Shown: in pieces, positions 13,528-18,927 of the stretch | Position numbering within the stretch: position 1 is the stretch's first letter | Layout of the letters: the number at the start of each line of letters is the position of its first letter | Origin: Prolixibacteraceae bacterium | GTDB lineage: Bacteria; Bacteroidota; Bacteroidia; Bacteroidales; Prolixibacteraceae | Direction of reading: 5' to 3' | Assembly: GCA_017998095.1 (NCBI GenBank) | Contig: JAGODU010000074.1 | Span: 1 to 18,927, forward strand | Length of the DNA: 18,927 nt | Program-made: the position numbers and the translations under genes | The notes under the pieces: generated by a model | What the model was told of the DNA's origin: nothing | Database searches by the model: none | What the model saw: the letters and a program-made list of their open reading frames with translations, nothing else

Positions 13528-15015
13528 TTATCGGTTGTATTTCTTGTTTATTTCTCCAATAAACTCAAGATCACTCTTTCGAAGCTGATTTTTAGTGTAT
13601 CTCCATTTCCAGTTTCCATTTGCAATTCCCGGAATATTCATTCTGGCTACATCTCCCAGCTTCATAACATCCTGCATTGGAACTATTGATATTTCAGCAT
13701 TTGATGACCATGCCCATTCAATCATCCTTTCAGAAATCGATCCCTTAAATAACTTCAAATAATCCAAAGCTTTTTTCTTTTCATCTTTTGGAAGCTCATT
13801 CCACCACCCGATAATAGTGTTATTATCGTGAGTGCCTGTATATACAAAGTTCCTGTGAGTTATGTTATGAGGCAGATGTTCGTTAGTCTCATCCGATGTA
13901 AATGCAAATTGCAATACTCTCATCCCCGGCAGATTGAAATGATCTCTCAGCTTTTCAACTTCTTCTGTTATAATACCCAGATCTTCTGCTACAATTGGCA
14001 GATTGCCCAGGCGTGACTGCATAATTTTTAATACCATAAAACCTTTGGCCGGCATCCATCTGCCTTCTTTTGCACTTTCAGCACTCTTCGGAATTGCCCA
14101 AAATGATTCAAGTCCCCTGAAATGGTCAATTCTGACAATATCGAACATGTGAAAATTAAAGTATAACCGGGCTATCCACCACTGAAATGTATTCTTTTCC
14201 ATCTCATCCCAGTTAAAGACCGGATTACCCCATAGCTGTCCGTCTTCACAAAAATAATCAGGCGGAACTCCACCTACTATTTCCGGCTCTCCTTTTTCAT
14301 CAAGATAAAAGATATTTTGATTACCCCAGACATCAGAGCTGTCGTGCGATACATACAAAGGAATATCACCAAAAATTGAAATCCCTTTTTCATTTGCGTA
14401 TTTCTTCAATTTAAACCACTGCCTGAAAAACATAAACTGTTTAAAACGTTCCAGCTCATAGCTTTCATTAAGTTCTATCCGGGTTAGGTTTAATATTTCC
14501 GGCTTTCTGTTTTTTAATCCTTCTTCCCATTTTGTCCAATCGCTTCCTTCGTTCTCATTTTTACAGGCAGTATAAAGTGCATAATCATCAAGCCACCATC
14601 CGTGTTCGTTAAGAAAAGATTTATATTCATGCTTTAAAGAAACATCTGAAACAGATTGAAAATTACTCCAGGCATTTTCAAATATGTTGTTTTTCCAGTC
14701 TCTTACTATGTCAAACTCAACTTCTTTTCTGTTGAAATGAGGGACATCAGCCAAATCTTCATCTGAAAGCAATCCCCATTCTTTAAGCAACATAGGAGAA
14801 ATATAAAGCGGGTCACCGGCATAAGCAGAGTAAGCCTGATAAGGTGAATTGCCGGGACCTAATGGACCTAAAGGCAGAATCTGCCATATCTTAATTCCAT
14901 ATCCTGAAATATTGTCGACAAAATTATATGCTTCATTTCCTAAATCCCCAATACCATATTCAGATGGTAAAGAACTGATATGTAACAATATTCCATTCTT
15001 TCTTATGATCTTCAT
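13528..15015 (-). CDS. malQ: 4-alpha-glucanotransferase (amylomaltase, GH77)
   Basis: 495 residues, the size of the short, single-domain GH77 enzymes, without extra N-terminal starch-binding domains. It transfers alpha-1,4-glucan segments between maltodextrins and releases glucose, in the cytoplasm. Catalytic signatures: nucleophile Asp297 in VRIDHFRG, acid/base Glu344 in VAEDLG, and transition-state Asp397 in TGTHDNNT. Other family segments are WQILPLGPLGPGNSPYQ (44-60), IFGDIPLYVSHDSSDVW (214-230) and GGVPPDYF (248-255). No signal peptide. First gene of a two-gene unit with the PfkB kinase. I see no convincing promoter; the best minus-strand -7 candidate is AATCTTTG at 15090-15083, one mismatch. 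Confidence 0.97.
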   Translation of the reverse strand: MKIIRKNGILLHISSLPSEYGIGDLGNEAYNFVDNISGYGIKIWQILPLGPLGPGNSPYQAYSAYAGDPLYISPMLLKEWGLLSDEDLADVPHFNRKEVEFDIVRDWKNNIFENAWSNFQSVSDVSLKHEYKSFLNEHGWWLDDYALYTACKNENEGSDWTKWEEGLKNRKPEILNLTRIELNESYELERFKQFMFFRQWFKLKKYANEKGISIFGDIPLYVSHDSSDVWGNQNIFYLDEKGEPEIVGGVPPDYFCEDGQLWGNPVFNWDEMEKNTFQWWIARLYFNFHMFDIVRIDHFRGLESFWAIPKSAESAKEGRWMPAKGFMVLKIMQSRLGNLPIVAEDLGIITEEVEKLRDHFNLPGMRVLQFAFTSDETNEHLPHNITHRNFVYTGTHDNNTIIGWWNELPKDEKKKALDYLKLFKGSISERMIEWAWSSNAEISIVPMQDVMKLGDVARMNIPGIANGNWKWRYTKNQLRKSDLEFIGEINKKYNR

Positions 15016-15182
15016 TGTTAAATTACCTTAGAGTGTAAATGAATTCAAAACTGCGTTTTATTCCTGAAATAATAAAGAATAACAAAGATTTTTTAATGTT
15101 AATTCAATTTTAACAATCCATTTCTAATAATGGTAAAAATGACATTTAACGTTGACTTAACAGGATGCCATGTTTTATAACA

Positions 15183-15190
15183 TACATTTG
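15183..15190 (+). promoter_or_regulatory. Possible -7 box upstream of the orphan terminator
   Basis: TACATTTG matches the Bacteroidota -7 consensus TAnnTTTG exactly. The only clear TTG upstream (15152-15154) is 28 nt away, too far for a standard -33 element, so this rests mainly on the octamer and its position about 85 nt before the terminator. Confidence 0.35.
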
Positions 15191-15195
15191 TTGCA

Positions 15196-15298
15196 TCAAA
15201 GTTGAACAACAATTATTCAAAATATTTCTATACTGTTATTTCATAAGTTTGGTTTAGTTAGGTTGAAAAGGATAGGGAAACCTATCCTTTTTGTTTTT
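15196..15298 (+). ncRNA. Candidate small RNA of about 100 nt
   Basis: Inferred from a -7 box at 15183-15190 and an intrinsic terminator at 15266-15291 with no protein-coding gene between. The predicted RNA would carry an unstructured A/U-rich body (GTTGAACAAC, then AU-rich sequence) and a 3' terminator stem. I do not recognise it as any known RNA family. The 5' end is a guess. Confidence 0.35.
15266..15298 (+). terminator. Strong stand-alone intrinsic terminator
   Basis: Perfect 11-bp stem AAAAGGATAGG (15266-15276) / CCTATCCTTTT (15281-15291) closed by a GAAA tetraloop, then TGTTTTTT. The T-rich tail favours plus-strand use; on the minus strand the tract after the stem is short (TTTTC). No gene on either strand obviously needs it: the nearest plus-strand gene upstream ends at 12628, and nothing on the minus strand is transcribed toward it from the right. 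Confidence 0.85.
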
Positions 15299-15474
15299 TA
15301 TAATAAACTCACGATGAAAGTAAATCCCGTTTCTTTTTGAACCATTTCGCTAAAAGATTCTTCTTTATATAAATTTAATTCCTTAAATTGATTTAAAAAT
15401 AAAATGACAAAAACTCAGACCCTTTCAAAAAGCCACTGTTTAAAAGAATTAAATAGCACCAATAAAAAATTGAA

Positions 15475-18400
15475 ATGGAATTTAAGGGGAAAGTTCTGAT
15501 TATTGAAGACACATCTGTAGGCAATAAAAAACTAAATACAATCCTAAAAGAAAATGGTTATAAGGTTTATGCTTACAATACAGGGGCATCTGCTATTTAT
15601 TCAGTCGAGGCCATTTCCCCGGAAATTATATTAATTGATCTCGAATTGAAAGACATGAATGGTTTTCAAGTTTGTGAAAAATTGAAATCTATCTCATCGG
15701 TAAAAGAAATTCCGGTCATTTTTTTGAGCAGATTAATTAACAAGGAAGATACTGCAAAAGGATTTAAGCTTGGAGCTGTTGATTTTATTTATAGACCTTT
15801 CCATGAGTCTGAGCTGATTGCCAGGGTTGGTTACCACATTCGGATGCGTCAAATGAAAATACAATATGAAGAACAGACCGATGAGTTGTTGAAAAAAAAT
15901 ATTGAACTTAAAAATAGTGAGGAAAAGTATAGGAATATCGTTGATTCAAGTCCACTTGGTGTTTATATATATAAATTAGAGTCTGATAAAAGGCTTATTT
16001 TCATGGGTGCTAATCCGGCAGCTGACAAGATAATTGGAACAGACCATAGGAAATACATTGGAAAAACAATTCAGGAAGCTTTTCCTAATTTAGCTGAAAC
16101 AGATTTACCTGAAATTTACTCAAATATTGCAGTCGGAAATTCAAGCAATTATCATTTTGAAGTTGAATACCATGATGACCAGAATATAAATGGATTTTAT
16201 AATGTAACAGCATTCCGGTCAGGGGAAAATTTTATAACAGTTCAGTTTGATGATATATCAGATCGAAAAAAAATAGAATTTGAACTTAAAAGAGCTCAGC
16301 AAATAACTCATATTGGAAGTTGGTATCTTGATCTGTCAACCAACATGGTAACATGGTCAGAAGAACTATATAAAATGTATGGATTTGATCCAACACTACC
16401 ACCTCCTCCTTATACTGAACACATGAAACTGTTTACACCTGAAAGTTGGGAGCTTTTATCAAACTCGCTGGCAAAAACTACTGAAACAGGTGAACCTTAC
16501 GAACTCGAACTAAAAACAGTAAGGAAAGATGGAAGTAACGGATGGATGTGGGTGAGGGGTGAAGTAGTCAAAAATTCATCTGGAGCATCAATTGGTTTAT
16601 GGGGAGCTGCTCAGGATATATCTGAACGAAAGAATATTGAATTGCAATTAATTGAAAGTGAGATGAGATCTCGCAGCACTTTCGATCAATCCCCTGTGGG
16701 TTCTGCAATTATCGGATTAGACAAACGTTTTATTAAATGTAATGAAGCTTTTTGTAATTTTTTAGGTTACACTGATGATGAACTACAAGGTAAAACTATT
16801 TCGGATATTACATATCCCGAAGATGTTGAACTTGGAATGCAGGATATAAAACAAATGATCGAAGGTAAAAAAGAACCTGCAACTTTACAAAAAAGATATG
16901 TCCGCAAAAATGGAACTATTACCTGGGGTGAGGTTACTATTTCACTTGGAAGGGACAGAGATAACAAGCCTATCTGCTTTTTGCCAATTATTCAGGATAT
17001 AAATGAACGTAAACTCGCTGAATCCCGGTTAGAACTATTCTTCTCCCAGTCAATAGTTGGTTTTTTCTTTATGATGTTGGATGAACCAATTAATTGGAGC
17101 GAAGATTCTGACAAAGAACAACTTCTGAATTATGCCTTTTCTAATCAGAGAATTACAAAAATAAACGATGCAATGCTTAACCAGTTTGGCTTTACACGTG
17201 AGCAGTATATCGGATTAACACCAAATGACTTATTTAAAAATGATATCCAAAAGAGAAAAGAGGAGTGGAAAATTCTTTTCGATACCGGCAAACTTCATTC
17301 TATAAGAGAAGAAAAAAAATCAAACGAAGAAAGTTTAATCTTAGAAGTAGATTACCAATGCATCTATAATTCAAATGGAAGTATTATTGGCCATTTTGGA
17401 ATACATCGGGACATTACTGAGCAAAGGAATATGGTTTATCTGATACAGAAAGAAAGAAAACTTCTTCGAACTTTAATTGACAATATTCCTGACTCAATTT
17501 ATGTAAAAGATTCAGAAGGCAGAAAAATAATTGCTAATCCGGCTGATTTAAAGATTTTAAATATCGATACTGAATCACAGTTAATTGGTAAAACTGATAT
17601 AGAAATCATTCCCGGACCAATAGGAGTGAGGGGATATAATGATGATATGGAAGTAATTACTACCGGAAAACCAATCATTAACAAAGATGAAAAGTTTTTG
17701 ATGCCCGACGGTAGTCAATTATGGTTGCTTACATCTAAAATCCCTTTTTCCATTGATAATAATGAAATTACCGGTTTAGTTGGTATTGGCCGTGATATAA
17801 CCGAGTTAAAGAAGTCTAACGAATCAATCATCAAACTTTCAAAAGCTATAGAACAAAGTCCGTTATCAATTATTATTACTGACACTAATGGTAATATAGA
17901 ATATACAAATCCCAAATTCACAGAAATAACAGGCTATTCAAGTATTGAAGCAAAGGGAAAAAATCCTAGAATAATTAAGTCTGGGGAAACGCCAATAGAT
18001 ACCTACCAAATGCTTTGGAATTCAATTAAAAATGGTAAAGAATGGCGTGGAGAATTACACAATCGAAAGAAAAATGGTGAACTTTATTGGGAATCAGTTT
18101 CTATATCGCCAATTATAAATGAGAACGGAGAAATCATTAATTACATAGCTATAAAAGAAGATATTACAATTCAGAAAGATTTGTTGAATGAATTAATTGT
18201 ATCTAAAGAAAAAGCAGAAGAAAGTGATCGTTTGAAATCTGCCTTTTTAGCTAATATGAGCCACGAAATTCGCACTCCTCTTAACGGAATCCTGGGATTT
18301 ACTGAATTATTAATTGATCCTGATTTCGAAGAAGGGCAAAAATCAGAGATGGCAAGATTGATTCTTGAAAACGGAGATCAATTATTATCGATCATAAATG

Positions 18401-18912
18401 ATGTACTGGATATTTCAAAAATAGAGTCAGGTCTGATTGATTTAAACAATTCAGTATTTTCAGTAAAACAATTATTAATTGATGTCAAAAAAACATTTGA
18501 AAAGAATGCTTTAGCTAATAAAATCGACCTGAAAATTTCTGAGAATATTCCTGCCAATGAAATTAAAATTAAAAGTGATAACACAAAAATCAAACAGGTA
18601 CTTAATAATTTATTAAGTAATGCTTTGAAATATACTGATAAAGGATTTGTCGAGATTGGGTATAAAGACTTAGAAACAGAAATCGTTTTTCATGTGATGG
18701 ATTCAGGTGTTGGAATTCCAACAGAATATCAGGAAAAAATATTTCAACGTTTTTTGCATCTGGAACCAAACAGGTCAAAGCTTGCAGGTGGAAACGGTTT
18801 GGGACTGTCTATTTCTAAAAGTTTTGTAGAAATGATGGGGGGTAGGATATGGGTTGAAAGCGAGGTAGGGAAGGGAAGTTGTTTTTATTTCAGTATTCCT
18901 AAAAATAATTAA
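15475..18912 (+). CDS. Soluble sensor histidine kinase: REC, six PAS domains, HisKA, HATPase
   Basis: 1145 residues with no signal peptide or membrane segment, so cytoplasmic. Domains: receiver (about 5-125) with Glu11/Asp12, phosphoacceptor Asp55 (IILIDLEL) and Ser85, but Arg107 in FIYRPF where receivers have Lys; PAS at about 148-268, 272-388, 398-515, 518-652, 663-780 and 787-902, most ending in a DI[ST]E/D-type linker; HisKA with phosphorylated His930 (FLANMSHEIRTPLNGI); HATPase with N-box NNLLSNALKYT (Asn1045, Asn1049), DSGVGIP (1076-1082) and GGNGLGLSISK (1105-1115). There is no C-terminal receiver or phosphotransfer domain and no response regulator nearby. An in-frame TAA at 15463-15465 makes this ATG the first usable start. 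The second PAS resembles the PAS_3 fold (HIGSWYLDL, WMWVRGE). Ligands are unknown. Confidence 0.95.
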   Translation: MEFKGKVLIIEDTSVGNKKLNTILKENGYKVYAYNTGASAIYSVEAISPEIILIDLELKDMNGFQVCEKLKSISSVKEIPVIFLSRLINKEDTAKGFKLGAVDFIYRPFHESELIARVGYHIRMRQMKIQYEEQTDELLKKNIELKNSEEKYRNIVDSSPLGVYIYKLESDKRLIFMGANPAADKIIGTDHRKYIGKTIQEAFPNLAETDLPEIYSNIAVGNSSNYHFEVEYHDDQNINGFYNVTAFRSGENFITVQFDDISDRKKIEFELKRAQQITHIGSWYLDLSTNMVTWSEELYKMYGFDPTLPPPPYTEHMKLFTPESWELLSNSLAKTTETGEPYELELKTVRKDGSNGWMWVRGEVVKNSSGASIGLWGAAQDISERKNIELQLIESEMRSRSTFDQSPVGSAIIGLDKRFIKCNEAFCNFLGYTDDELQGKTISDITYPEDVELGMQDIKQMIEGKKEPATLQKRYVRKNGTITWGEVTISLGRDRDNKPICFLPIIQDINERKLAESRLELFFSQSIVGFFFMMLDEPINWSEDSDKEQLLNYAFSNQRITKINDAMLNQFGFTREQYIGLTPNDLFKNDIQKRKEEWKILFDTGKLHSIREEKKSNEESLILEVDYQCIYNSNGSIIGHFGIHRDITEQRNMVYLIQKERKLLRTLIDNIPDSIYVKDSEGRKIIANPADLKILNIDTESQLIGKTDIEIIPGPIGVRGYNDDMEVITTGKPIINKDEKFLMPDGSQLWLLTSKIPFSIDNNEITGLVGIGRDITELKKSNESIIKLSKAIEQSPLSIIITDTNGNIEYTNPKFTEITGYSSIEAKGKNPRIIKSGETPIDTYQMLWNSIKNGKEWRGELHNRKKNGELYWESVSISPIINENGEIINYIAIKEDITIQKDLLNELIVSKEKAEESDRLKSAFLANMSHEIRTPLNGILGFTELLIDPDFEEGQKSEMARLILENGDQLLSIINDVLDISKIESGLIDLNNSVFSVKQLLIDVKKTFEKNALANKIDLKISENIPANEIKIKSDNTKIKQVLNNLLSNALKYTDKGFVEIGYKDLETEIVFHVMDSGVGIPTEYQEKIFQRFLHLEPNRSKLAGGNGLGLSISKSFVEMMGGRIWVESEVGKGSCFYFSIPKNN

Positions 18913-18927
18913 AAGAAATTACAAGAA

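Larger units (their letters stand above)
15016..15474. other. 459-bp intergenic region between malQ and the sensor kinase
   Basis: Both flanking genes start away from this gap, so no terminator is expected in it. It nevertheless holds one very good terminator (15266-15298) and a -7 box (15183-15190). Short reading frames exist (16 codons at 15130-15180; 31 codons at 15404-15499, overlapping the kinase start) but neither is supported. From 15300 to 15474 I see only AT-rich sequence with an all-A/T inverted repeat (AATTTAA / TTAAATT, 15372-15389). Confidence 0.6.

Noticed and set aside
15130..15180. 16-codon frame MVKMTFNVDLTGCHVL upstream of the orphan terminator
   Set aside because: Too short to distinguish from chance, and it lies before the predicted -7 box rather than inside the candidate RNA.
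15244..15251. TAAGTTTG, a second exact -7 match
   Set aside because: A start from it would fall directly before the terminator stem, giving an RNA of about 40 nt, and there is no -33 element.
15404..15499. 31-codon frame overlapping the sensor-kinase start in another frame
   Set aside because: Lys/Ser/Asn-rich composition is what AT-rich DNA gives by chance; no start signal or conservation evidence is visible, though a coupled leader peptide cannot be excluded.

Overview
The window reads as a chromosomal segment of an AT-rich Bacteroidota bacterium. The evidence is a SusC/SusD pair, an acidic lipoprotein export-type signal on SusD, Bacteroidota-type -7 boxes (TAnnTTTG) upstream of several genes, starts without clear Shine-Dalgarno sequences, and a gene order (pdxJ / CBS protein - nadK - DUF6089-like - uppS - bamA - skp - skp - murI) that I recognise as typical of this phylum. 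Genus cannot be fixed from the sequence alone; Bacteroidales/Marinilabiliales-like is a guess.

Layout. Positions 1-3839 (+) hold the 3' part of a SusC-type TonB-dependent transporter and a complete SusD-type surface glycan-binding lipoprotein, closed by a hairpin terminator that also serves the convergent murI. Positions 3899-11803 (-) form the envelope block. Read in its own direction, it runs: CBS-domain protein, NAD kinase (GTG start), outer-membrane beta-barrel protein of unknown function, undecaprenyl diphosphate synthase, BamA, two tandem Skp/OmpH chaperones, a strong terminator, then glutamate racemase. It joins outer-membrane protein assembly (BamA, two Skp) with precursors for peptidoglycan (UppS lipid carrier, MurI D-glutamate). 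pdxJ (vitamin B6 synthesis) is divergent from the CBS gene at 11912-12628 (+). A second minus-strand pair, malQ (4-alpha-glucanotransferase) followed by a PfkB sugar kinase, lies at 12618-15015 and overlaps the pdxJ 3' end by 11 bp. The 459-bp gap 15016-15474 has no normal gene but contains a very good stand-alone terminator and a -7 box placed so as to give a ~100-nt RNA. The window ends with a large soluble sensor kinase (REC, six PAS, HisKA, HATPase) at 15475-18912 (+).

Most of the window is core Bacteroidota biology. The parts most worth a second look are the orphan terminator and possible small RNA at 15183-15300, the kinase with an N-terminal receiver carrying Arg in place of the conserved Lys, the Tyr/Gly-repeat loop in BamA, the unassigned beta-barrel protein inside the OM-biogenesis operon, and the leader of that operon with a well-formed promoter and a 19-codon upstream reading frame. 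I saw no mobile elements, CRISPR arrays, tRNA or rRNA genes.
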